Assembly: GCA_029721435.1 (NCBI GenBank)
Contig: CM056592.1
Coordinates: forward strand, 38,894,611-38,958,610
Direction: 5' to 3'
Origin: Gymnothorax reevesii
Taxonomy: Eukaryota; Chordata; Actinopteri; Anguilliformes; Muraenidae
DNA length: 64,000 nucleotides
The notes beneath the pieces are model-generated. The model made no database searches, was not told the DNA's origin, and saw only the letters and a program-made list of their open reading frames with translations. Made by a program: the position numbers and the translations under genes. Positions 39,701-52,100 of this stretch are shown piece by piece; position 1 is the stretch's first letter, and each line of letters begins with the position of its first letter.

Positions 39701-42700
39701 ATATGAGTCTACGGTGGTCTCTCATGCTAATGGTTTTGATGGAAATACAGTTAAGTGCTTACTGTGCGCTCCATAGCTCATTACATTTACGTACATCATC
39801 TCTCTTGATCTTACTTTTGTGTATGGGGTTTTCTGTAAGATATTGACTGCTTGTGTTGAAATTATTTTTTTATATCCTTCCAAATGTATAACGATTGTTA
39901 GAGTGTATCCCACGCAGAGTCATTGCATTTCTTATTTTAATTGCTGACTTGTATCCATTAGTGCAGCCAGATAATAGCTGTAGATGGTTGAATATGACCT
40001 ATAAGAGGCATTTATCTCCTATTTACCATTCCTTCCTTTTTCCCTCCTCGTCTCGTTGGGCTGTCGCATTCCTGACGGAGCTTTGAAACGCTTCGAAAAC
40101 ACCCTGAAGACACTCACTTTGTTTACCATTTGTGAAAGCAATAGTCACGGCGTTGACACAGAGATGGAGATTCAAACACGCAATAACTCCCCAGAGCTAG
40201 TATCTGTCATCAGCGGTCTTCATTTGCGAGCAAATGATTTACTCTTGATCGCAAACCATCCTGCTCCACTCAGCGATGTTTTGCTGGGAGAAGTCAGGCT
40301 GACGGTGCTATCGGAACATAGCTGTGACAGTACAGTTCATCATCAGCTGAGAATAAACCTATCACGCCATGTCCTTACCTCACTCTTTTAATCCTCTTTC
40401 TCTCTTGTTTCGTCTTTCTCTTTCTCTGTTTCTCTCTATCCGTCCTCCCCAGCCGGATGAACTGACCAATGCCCTGGAGATCAGCAATATCGTCTTCACC
40501 AGTCTCTTTGCCTTGGAGATGCTGTTGAAGGTGCTAGTGTACGGGCCCTTCGGCTACATCAAGAACCCCTATAACATCTTTGATGGCATCATCGTGGTGA
40601 TCAGGTGCGCAGCAACCCCCCTTATTGAAAAGTTCTGTTGTGCTTGCTTACCGACGGGATGCTTAATTTTTAATTATTCGGCTATATTTTTCCGGTGTGC
40701 ATTTCACATTGAAGACTCTATTGGGTCAAGCCATTCAATTGATTAAGGCTTTTGGAATTGTTTTGGATCAATATATTTGGAGTGGTTTTCAAGGATAATA
40801 TCCTCAGTGAATCCTTTCAAAACAATTTATGACCAATTCCAGAATGTTATTCAACTGTTTTCATGTATGTTGTCCAATGCAGCATTTCCCTATGTGGAGG
40901 GTCACCAGTTTTCTTACAACAAACACAGAAAATCTACCTTTAGACTTGGCGAGACAAATAAAAACATTAGTCCAACACTGTTGGATGATAAAATTTTTAT
41001 TTCTCATCAGACATCTAAATAAATAATTTAAATTATACTTGCAGGCACTTAAGCGTGTTCAGAATTCGGCAAGTTGAATCTCGGGTAGGCACCGTTCCTC
41101 TTCAGTTCAAGCTTTTAGAAAAATAGTAAATCGAGCGACCAGGAGTCTAATTTATCTCATCTAAACATGGTGCGTAGGCACAGAAATGATGTATACACTG
41201 ATTTCTTCATTGATTTCAAATTTATAAAATGCAACTTGACATCAAAAAACATGCAAAATGAATAAGATTATGGAATGTCAAGTTAATCCTGATCAAATAA
41301 ATAATTGCAGGCAATTTAGCTTACGCACAGTTTTGTAATATAAAATGATCAATACTATGAGCCATTTTTATTTTTTGATATGTAGATGTTAAATCTATGC
41401 AGATATATAGACGAAGACCCCTAGTCCACGTAATCCTGACTTCACCAGTAGTTGAGGCCAAGAGGCCTCTGACCCTAACGAGCCCTGCAGCCTATTGAGT
41501 TTGAGGAGAAGAGAGTAGGCATTGTCAGGATGCAGTATCCCAATCCTTAATCCCCTAAGGGTAGAGCTTACTGGTGGATACTGGGGTGGTGGTGGGATGT
41601 CAACTCATAGCAGGCAAGAGTTACGCAGCGGGAAGCAACATTGCTAGCGGCAGCAGCAAGGCAGTGCAGTGCAGAAGCAGGCAGAGGGATGTTTTGGCCG
41701 CGTTACTGAGGGGAGGGGGGCATCTATGAGAAAGAGGGTGTGTCTCGAGGTGTCTGTCTTAACCTTTTCAGCGCCATGGGCAACTGCCCAATGATGTAAG
41801 ATACAAAAATAAGACGCTGTTGAAAACCATGTTGCAACTTGTTTTAAAGAGCTTCCCTACGGGGTTTTCAACAGCTCAGGATTACTAGATTTTGAATTCC
41901 TTATGTATTCAGCGCTCAAAGCGAGCTGAGCCCTGTTTGTCGGAAACAGCCAACTTACAGACAAAAATTTCTGCACGTCTCTCTCTCGCTCAGCGTGTGG
42001 GAGATCGTCGGCCAGCAAGGCGGGGGTCTCTCAGTGCTGCGGACCTTCCGGCTGATGCGGGTGTTGAAGCTGGTGCGCTTCATGCCCGCTCTGCAGAGGC
42101 AGCTGGTGGTCCTGATGAAGACGATGGACAACGTGGCGACCTTCTGCATGCTCCTCATGCTCTTCATATTCATTTTCAGGTGAGACCGACCGGGCTGAAA
42201 ATTTGAGGCCAAACTGTTTCGGGCGACGCTTGGACAGGAATTACAGGATAAGGAAGATGGGACGGTGGTGAAGTTCACCCTTATGAACTAGAAAAGCACT
42301 CAGAGAGCGCAGACCTCTGCCAGGGGGCAGCCAAACCCAAAAGCACGGCGATTGGAACTCCGGCCCATTGGAAAGACTTGAAATCTTGAACTTTGGCGTA
42401 TATCTCAGCAGTACTTTGGCCTAGATATGCCAAAATTTAACCACCTGTTCCTTGACTTAATACCCACCTTCTCTGAAAATTTCATCAAAATCGGTGCGTT
42501 ACTTTTTGAGTCATCTTGCTAACTAACAAACAAAGAAAGAAAGAAACAAACGCTGCCTAAAACATAACTTCCTTGGCGGAGGCAAAAATTGCTTTTAATA
42601 GCCATTGTTATCCTACAGTAAATCAATGGTTATTTCCACCACAATAGTGTAGTATTACTATAGCGATAGTTTAGTTATTCGAACAACAGCAATACAGTTG

Positions 42701-44845
42701 TGTGGACTATAGTAATATAGTTTCTTGCGGTGCTTTAAGAGGGAAACAACTCATATCTCTGGAAGATGCTTTGCCGACTTCTGGTAGCTTTATGGAAATG
42801 CATAATGAATGACAGAGTGCTATGCTAAAAACACTCAAACCTTCAGCGCTATCTTGAAGGTACATTAGGGTTAAACTCATACCGGCATAATGAGGCATTA
42901 AAAGGATAATGGCAATCGCCAGTTGGTTTTATACATTATAATTTGCGTGAGGTTATGTAATGAAATGTGAAGCGGCGTGCATTGCGATTCAAAACTGCAA
43001 CTCATCCGGGGTCAGCCGCATACTAATGGAATTAGCCGCCAAAAACCGTCATGTTTCTCTCAAACCGCCGAAAACCGTCATGTTTCCCCACTGAGACCTG
43101 GTCTCTGATGAGCTTGGAAATATTTCAAAAGGGTTTGCAAGAATGTATGGTGGACTCCTGACTGGGAGCTTAGCAAACACCCACTGTCTCTATGCAGAGG
43201 AGCCAAGCTCATCATCGCTCAGGCAGCAAACCAAACGCTCGACTCAGTCCTTGATTAATGGATGCTATTTAAAACTAAGAAAAGGAACAACATGAGAACT
43301 GACACATATCTATTGCCCTTTTTCTTCTTTTGTCTTTCTCTCTCTCTCTCTCTCTGTCCATTGTTCGATTTCTCTGACACAGTATACTGGGAATGCACCT
43401 GTTTGGCTGCAAGTTTGGGTCAGAGAGGGACGGGGACACTCTACCGGACCGTAAGAACTTTGACTCTCTGCTGTGGGCAATTGTCACGGTGTTCCAGGTG
43501 AGATGTCGGCCATCGCAAGCAATGACTGTTTTAAGCACAGTCTAGCAGCAATGCTAACCGAAGTGCCTCTGTCGAACCTTTGCATGATTGTTTTATCTTC
43601 CTGAAAACTGACGCCTCTTGAATGAATTGGCTTTGGGTACGCTAAATACGTGATAATGTGAGTTTGCCTCTGGTTCCTGAGTCTGCCTGTGTGACATACT
43701 ACCAGTATGCATGGAAAGCACCGTGTTTAATATTTTGCACGAATTGATGGTGATTTGTGGTTTGGTCCTTGTGTGTGTGTGTGTGTGTGTGTGTGGGTGC
43801 CATACTTTAGCTTAATGGTGCGTGCTCCCCAACCCAGATTTTGACCCAGGAAGACTGGAACCACGTGCTGTATAACGGCATGGCCTCCACTTCTCCATGG
43901 GCGGCGCTCTACTTCATCGCCCTCATGACCTTTGGAAACTACGCCCTCTTCAACTTGCTGGTGGCCATCTTGGTGGAAGGGTTCCAAACCGAGGTAAATT
44001 CGCTTTGCCCGAACTGCACTTCTGTTAATCTTTCTCACTTTTTCGCATCGCCTCCTTGAAGCGTCTCTCTCTTTCGCTGCATTTCTGTGACTCTCTCTTT
44101 CGCTCTCCAGAACGGAATAATTTCTTACACTTTTTCTCGACTGTGCCCATATTTTTTACCTCCTCTGCCTGCTGCTGTCTCTCCCTCTTTTTTCTCTCTC
44201 TTGACTCAGTTCATTTCAGTGAGAGGTGGTCAATGTGTCAGAACACCATGTGCGAATTGTTCCTAAATTTAACGGGCGCTGGTCACATGATCTCACCTTC
44301 CTAACCGCACATTCGCTCTATTGTTTTGTCTTCATTTCTATGTGTTAAGCAGCTCTTAATCACTTACCACACGGCAGGAATTTTCCCTTACATCTCAAAC
44401 ATAAAGAAGACCGATATATGCTGGGGTTGTTCTACTATGATGTGAGATATTCTGTTTTTGAGAAGCCAAACATGATTTCTTTATGAAGAATGGCTGAATT
44501 GTTATATAATTGGACACTGCAGAATGTGCAGTCAAAGGGGTTTGAGGCCATTGTAATTAATTTGAATGTGGTCCGTCCCTCTCTCTCTCTCTCTCTCCCC
44601 CTCTCTCTCTCTCTCTCTCGCTCTCGCTCTCACTCTCCCTCTGAGCCGTAATGGCACCTGTGCTTTGATCCTCTGTGCTCTCTGTGCGGACGGTGGGGGG
44701 GTGGACTCGTACTTGAAAGATTGCAACAGTGTACCCCGTTATGTCTCGAGGCGCGAGCAGCGGGAGGGCGAATGTGCGCGAGATATGAGCGGGGCACGTG
44801 CGTTGGGCCTGGTGCGTTTCTAGACCTCCCACGCGGCGTGCAGCA

Positions 44846-44889
<44 letters not shown>

Positions 44890-46126
44890 GGGCATTTCAA
44901 AATGGGCCAAGCCGAAAATTGCGAGAAATTGAGTTTATCATGCTTTTCACTAAAAATCAATTGTTGGGAAATTAGCAAAAATTAAATAAACGATGTAAAA
45001 TAGCCTGGTATGGAATGGATTTTCCCTTCGATCCTACTTTAACTTTGGAGCATCGGTGTGCGAATGTGCTGACAGCTTTTTACGGACGGGAGAGTCAATA
45101 TTGTTCCACTTAGGTTTGTGAATGGAGGCTGTTTCTGTTCAAATGATCCGAAGTTGGAAAAAGGTTTCCTGGCTAATATGTATTCAGTCTGAGGCCAGAT
45201 AATCATAGGGTTTAAATCCAGACTGTGACAAGGCCAAAACATGAGACTGATTCTCAACCCATTTGGTGGTCTTTGCAGTGTGGCAAGAACCCTGTTTTCC
45301 TGAGAAAAATAATATGCAATATACAGTACATTACTGTGTTTGTAATATTGCACAGTCTCGCATTAGTCAGCAGTAGATTTAGTCATTGGCCCATTTTGTC
45401 CCATTGTTTTGTCCCAGTACTTCAGATGTTCAAATGAAACAGTCTAACAAGATTCAAGGGCAAATGAAGACTCAGAAATGAAATAATGCAAACTATATAC
45501 ACTTATGTCCAAAAGTATGTGGACGCTCCATGTCTGGGGCTGCTCTTTGTGGTTTTGCTGGGCTTTTAATAAGTTCCACTGGACAATATTGACACTATGG
45601 CCTCCATCAGTGATCCAGCTGATTTAGTGCTTCCTTTGCTTTAGGGAAGGCCCTTTCCTGAGTCAGCCTGACAATGAATGAACCACAGTGGTCCATGTGT
45701 GATTTGTTGCCATTCTTCTAAAGGGCTTTGACTGGCCGGCTTAGAGCTGTTGGAGTACTAACTTCAAGCCGCTCCCAACTGATCAACCAGCACCGTTTCC
45801 CCAATACCATTAATGCTGTCTAAATCCGCCATGCACACGAGGATAGACGTAATTTAAAAAAGCATGGGTGCTTGTTGGCCTTTTGAAATGCCTGTGTACT
45901 TCTGCCTCTGATGGAGAGGGTCCTCGGTGCAGTCTGGCTGGAGCTTTTTATGGGTGCTGGCGCTGGAGGAGCCGTCATAAATTGCATCAGAGTTATATGT
46001 GAGTTTAACTCTGTTTATGATATTTTTTTGTTTTTAATACTGTGACAGCATGTCCAAGAAACCTTTTTTTTTGTTATAAACATGTTCAATGCATTTGGCA
46101 CACACACGCTCACGCACGCACACACG

Positions 46127-46162
<36 letters not shown>

Positions 46163-49100
46163 TTTCTGGTTCAATCCATCAAACAGGCATTTTGGATGCG
46201 TCAAGACAATGTTAACAACCTTGCAGTTCTGACTCCCTTCTCCCACTGCCTCCTGTACCTGTTTGGCTAATGTTTAATGCTCTTGATCTTGCTTTCTTCC
46301 GCAAACACAAAGGTTTTCACTTGGTTTTCACTTGACGTCACAGGCCTCACCAAATATCAATATCTGCCGTGTTTGTGCCTCTCAAACTGTGAAATTTGGC
46401 CACTTCTTTAGACACCTCGCCTTTGCTGCTCAGTTCTGTGAATTTAAGATCGATACATGCTCAGAAAAGGATAAAGATGTGATAGAGAGGCTTTCTGGAA
46501 ATATTCATTCATTCATCTTCTATACCCGCTTATTCCTCACTAGGGTCGCGGGGCGAGCTGGAGCCTATCCCAGCTGACTACGGGCAAAGGCAGGGACCCA
46601 CCTTGGACAAGTTGCCAATCCATAGCAGGGCGCACACTATTCACTCTCACACTCATACCTATGGGCAATTTAGTGAGAAATATTCATGTGCTTTCTAATC
46701 ACTCAACTTCCATGGAAAGCCACTTAATGGTTCGATATCTTTGTAAGATTTCTGCTGTTGGCATTGAGCTGATCAATAGGCCTGCTGAGCAGCTAAACAA
46801 TTCATGTTTGCCAGTATTAGAAGAGTCCCCTTTGTTTGGTTACTTGGTCCGAAAAACAAGTTAGCAATGAACACTTTTGTGTGCATCGGCCTGAAGGCAG
46901 GTCACTGGACATAATTGCGTTTTTGCACCGTAAAATATTGCGCGGCGTTGTACAACTGCATATTGTTTGAAAGTTTGAGGACTCGGTGATCAAAATATGA
47001 TAGCAAAAATAGAATTTAAAATTGTGTCATAACAACCCTCAGTCTAACTGTGCAGTCTCATTGGGTCACTTATTTAGCATTGTTCAGATTTGTCAAAATA
47101 TGTTAAAATTGCTGTTCTTACCTTGGTACTGGTCCAGCGATAAGACCCTGTTATAGTTTTTAATCTGGGAAACAAGCAAGCTTGGTCAAATGTCACTAAA
47201 TCAACTTTGACACAAAGGTAGTAGCTGCAGGTCTTATTTCACCATAATTAGCTTTTTTACTCCCGATGCAGTGCTGTAGATGGTACAGCAGCCCTTTTGG
47301 AACAATGGCTATTGTGTGCTGATCTTATGGAACAGTGTTTTTTTTTATCAGCCCTTCCTCCAACATAACAGGAAAAACTAATTCTTTTAGTTACCCAGGC
47401 AGCCAGTGGTCTGAAACTTCCAAAAGAGTAGCAGAGGGATTCATTTTTACAAGGAGCAATTGTTTCATTGGTATCTGAAAAGGGGGGGATTTTGTCAGTG
47501 AAGCAAAGGAGCTTTGGAAGTGACTGTATTACGCTTATATGACTGCTCACCAGTGCAAGCGATCGGAAGGGAATGTTGCCGCAAAAATTTTGCTATGGAG
47601 GTTGTAACACTAATGTAAAAGCGAACGTGACCGTGGCCAGGAATGCAGGAAAATTTTGATTCTCCAAAATCGTTTGTTGAAACACAAATGAACATAACCA
47701 AGAAAAAGTCCGTAAAATATTCATTTCTGGTTATAAAAATCATAATATTTGAACCTGCAGTAGTTCAGGCGTCTGGTTATGGCTGCATTATCCTTCCAGG
47801 CTGATGATGCTGGGTCACAGCGCCACAGGGGCAGAAGAATGCAAAAAATATTTTTCAATTTGACAAAAACTAATTTTTCCAGTGTTGTTACTCAGTTTGG
47901 GTATCTCAATCTCTTTATTGAAAAGACTGACGTTTCGACGTCTCAAACGTCAGTCTTTTCAATAAAGAGACTGTGTCCTGAGCTCTGTGTGCTCCAGCTT
48001 TTGCTTTTTACCGGTATAGTCCTCGGTGATTTTTTCGGTAAGGTGCACTTTTCTCTGCATTGACTGTCCAAGCTGTTGAGCACCTTTACAGTCCTTTTCC
48101 ATAGCGGGCTTTGAGCGCGTCTGGTTTACTTCTCTAGTGTCTTGATATGTTCCTTCAGTGCCTAGAAAGGTAATTTCAATTAAGTCAGAATGAATTATTA
48201 TTACAGAATATTCAACATTATATTAATATTCATATGGTCACACTGTGATGTGAATTTTTTCACAGCTTTATAAGCATTATTTTACTCCAAGTTCCATCGG
48301 TTGAGTATCTATGCGTAGATTTAATGGGGTTTCGGCGAAGGTAAGGTTCATGATTAAATTAAAGCCTGGAATACATTACTCTTTTGTTTATTGTGATAAT
48401 GTGGTTGAGCAGTCCAAACCTTTTCAAAAATGGCAGGCTTTGAGACCCGAAAAATTGAACGTACCTGTTAACATGCTACGGCTGAAGTAATATAGAACTA
48501 CATCACTCAGATTGTTCAAATGTCGTGTATGATGAAAGTGGGAGGCATCTGCTTGTAGCTTGCTGTTCGTGGTAACACATTGTTAGCAACTTTCGCATTT
48601 TATGGAGACAGAGTCTTTCATATTCACATACTTTTGTAGTTGTAAGGAAGTGTGTACAGTATGTCGGTAAACAAACGGTACGCCATCTCAGGCAACATTA
48701 TACTCATGGATCTTATTTTCACAGACTTTTCAAATTTTTTATTTTTTTTTGCATAGACACTGGAGCAATGAAAGCAAAGTGAGAAAAATGCTAACATGGC
48801 TACCTTGAAAAATGACCCCAGGGCTATGACCCTCTACATTGTGCTTATCCCAGAGAGCCGCGGGCTTCCCTGAAACGACTTGATGACCAAGAATACACTC
48901 ACTTTCTAGAATTTTCTCTTGCTCAGAATCACCTTGACTTACCTTGGTTGAAATCCTTCAATTCTCATTAATTCTTCCCACTTGATTCTCTCCTTGAGTA
49001 GTAATAATCTTTATTATAGAACTGAAGCTTACTTTTGTGTTTGCGGCTTTTGCTCTCGCAATTGACCTCAATACTGAGAACCGTCTCACAGTTTCACTTG

Positions 49101-52100
49101 TGACGACTGTAATCCACCAGTTTGTTAACATTTAAGGGGCAGAAAGACAGCAGATAGCAAAGGTTTCCAAGGCCTGTGTCACACGGGCTGAGTGAAAATC
49201 AAGAATTTTTTTTTCAAATTAACTCTGCTATACGTCAATAAATGCTCAAAAATGGATGTGTGAGTGACGTGCAGAGCAGAAAGCCATATCGGTTGAAGGG
49301 ATTCATTAGCACTTAAACATTGCTCGAGCGGCTGTCTGTTGCAAATATCCCCCTGCGACCCAAGGACATTAAGAAAGCTCTTCTTTAGCATAGTGTAAAT
49401 GTCTAGGATGATAAAAGTCATGTGGGTGTGAAAATATTCCCAAAAATATCACTTGAATATATTTTTCTCAAAATTTAAACCAAAGACTCCTGTCCCCTAC
49501 AGGGGGCGGAAACAGATTGCTGGGTCGTGGGCGGATATATATGGAAACTCTGTTAATACAGTGAATGACTGATCTAGGCCACAGGGCTAAGTACTGTTTA
49601 ACTGCTGTAGCCTTCCACTCTTATTTTTAATGAGTCAGTGAGTAGCTGAAGAGGAATCACAGAGATGAAGTGAAGCTGAGGTGAATAAATCAGGCATGTA
49701 GAACTGCAGAACCTGCGCTCCAGTTAGCGGTATCCACAGCATACAGCAAAGCTTTTGGCCCAGTGAATAAGGTGTTTGATTGTGGGAGTGGTTGATTGTT
49801 CAAACCCCAGTGCAGCCATTTTAAGACCTGCTCTGCTGCTGGATCCTGAAGCAAAACCTTTAATCCCACATTGCTGCTGCAGCGCTTAGTCCAAACAACT
49901 GTAAGTTTGGATAAGGTTTGGATGTAAGCATCAACGAAATAAATGTAATTTGTCTTGTGTTAAAACTGATGCAGCATCCGAGCCATGCTCCGCGGTAGCC
50001 AGGAGCCGCCATTCCTTCATCAAAACTACAGCACTCAGTGGTTATTTACTTCAACGATCCAACAATCATTTCCTTGGGGGCTCAGCAGGAGGAATTAGTG
50101 ATTTTTTTTTTTCAGCATCGACCTATGTAAAAACAAGACTATTTTCGAACCTGCAGAAGGATACAATGTGACCTCTGACATGCAATGGAGACGCCTGCTA
50201 TCCTGTCTACAATTATTATGTGCCACAGAGCAGGTTTTCTTACAAGCCAACATAGGTCAATCATGTCATGTGACTCCTCTGTCTTCTATTGAATTGAAAA
50301 TGAAATCTTTTTTAAGCTTGCCATTTTGGTTGCTTTGTTTTTTTTTAAGTTTTATGTCTCGAAAGTATTTTTTAAAAAGCTTTGAACCTGTTTTTTTTTC
50401 TTCTTACCAACGGCACCCCTCAAGCATATATTTTTCTGGCATGTACTGTATAATTTAAAACAACGTTAATTATTTCCTCATTAGCTTTCTGATTGGCATG
50501 CTACAGTTGTTTCACTCCTTATTCCTCTTAATCTCGAACGCCTGGTGCTGTGTTTGGGCTGCTGCTTCTGCGACCTTCTCTTTCTCTGCTCAAACGGTGC
50601 ACGTTTCCATCTCAGGAAATAACCAAGAGGGAGGACATGCATGGCCAACTCAGTTGCATTCAGCTGCCTGTAGACTCAGGGGTATGTAGCACTCAGCGTG
50701 ACTTCGCTGAGACTGACCGAGTGGACTATGTTTTTGTGCCATGTCCATGGTGGTCATCTCCGCGGACGCAGACCTGATTTGAAGTCCCTCCCTGCAGGTT
50801 CACAGTTTCAGTGCTTTGGCTTCATCCTTCGGTCCTGATTGCTGGACCAAACAAGTGTCATATTCATTGTACGGCTTTGTCAGTCTTAAATGATGCCGCT
50901 CGGCATCTTTGTGACAGCAGACGTTCAACCAGACTTACAAAGTTCAACAAACAAGAGAAACAGGTGGACAGTCTGCTGATGTGCTATTCAGATATAACGA
51001 AAGTAAAAGTAATGGGTTTCAGTCCAGTGTAGAGGACAGGCACAACTCTTGCTCTTCAGTAAGAACGTTTCCACGTAGTTAGTGGATTTTGGCCTGCTTT
51101 GACCTTATTTCTGGCCCTATCATAGGGACTCAATGTCTTTAATGCAGATGCACTAATAATTGGACTGACGGCAGATGTTTTGTCTGTTCTTTGAGTGTAC
51201 CCTACTTGCTCATGATACTGGAAATTAAAGGTAGCCAGTTGTTTCGCTACTTTGGCTTTTCACTACTGCACTTTTGCTACTTTACACGGTATTTTTGCTA
51301 CTATGTCCAAGTCGGTTCACTACTATAATCAAACAAAGTGTTCATTACTGATTCAATCTTTGTTTGATTGTCCGTATTGAGTCAGAACCCCAAGAAAATA
51401 TTCTCTGCGATAATGCGATTGGTTATTTTTTAAGTTTTAGCACTGATTCTCAAGTAATATTTATGTTCATAACTTGGTTGTATCTACTGTAACGAGCAGA
51501 CTTGGACTTAGTAGCAAAAGTGCACTGCGCAGTAGCCAAAATACAGTAGCGATAAGCCAAAGTAGCGAAACCACCGTAAACCAAATTTAAAAATTTCATC
51601 GTAATTACATTACTCTCAGAAACCACGCCCTGGCTATTTATCTTATATAGGCATGTTTTAGGAGAGAGTTACTTTAGATAGGGGCTGTCCTCAACCATAT
51701 CAGAAACGGACATACTATGTAAAGACGTTTGTTAGTTTTGTTAGTTTTGTTACTCCTGGACCAAGAACAAAAACTTGGCCTTTTTACAAAAAAATACTCC
51801 TTTGCTTCAGAGAAGGTCCTTATTTGATAAAATCATCTCTATGTGATGTGAATGGTATTTTATAGTCTGTAATGACAACATCACCAACTGTCCAATTAAA
51901 CCAATTGTGGCCAGTAAAAATGGGATGATTGTACTGGCCTTCAGGAGCCAAAGCACTGTTTGCTGCGTTATAGTGTCGCAGGTGCACTTAAACCTTTGGA
52001 AGAGACTTTGAAGAGGGTTTGCTGTGTGAGTAGTAATATCAAACATCAACCATCACCACAAAATTTCTGGATGTCACGTCACGTCATGTATCAAACTTCA

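Larger units (their letters stand above)
21260..40452 (+). other. Intron between II-S1 and II-S2 exons (19.2 kb)
   Basis: The longest intron in view. It contains a fold-back element, a 28-bp VNTR, several microsatellites, two decayed Tc1-like transposons, a hAT MITE and LINE fragments, listed separately. 28000-30600, 31100-33220 and 38750-40440 show no recognisable feature. Confidence 0.8.
43994..50615 (+). other. Intron after II-S6 (6.6 kb)
   Basis: Contains microsatellites, a decayed Tc1-type end, a LINE-like fragment, a perfect hairpin and a SINE, all listed. 46900-47900 and 48000-49700 hold nothing recognisable. Confidence 0.8.

Noticed and set aside
49754..49822. Functional tRNA gene
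   Set aside because: Acceptor and anticodon stems do not pair well and it is attached to a SINE body and tail.
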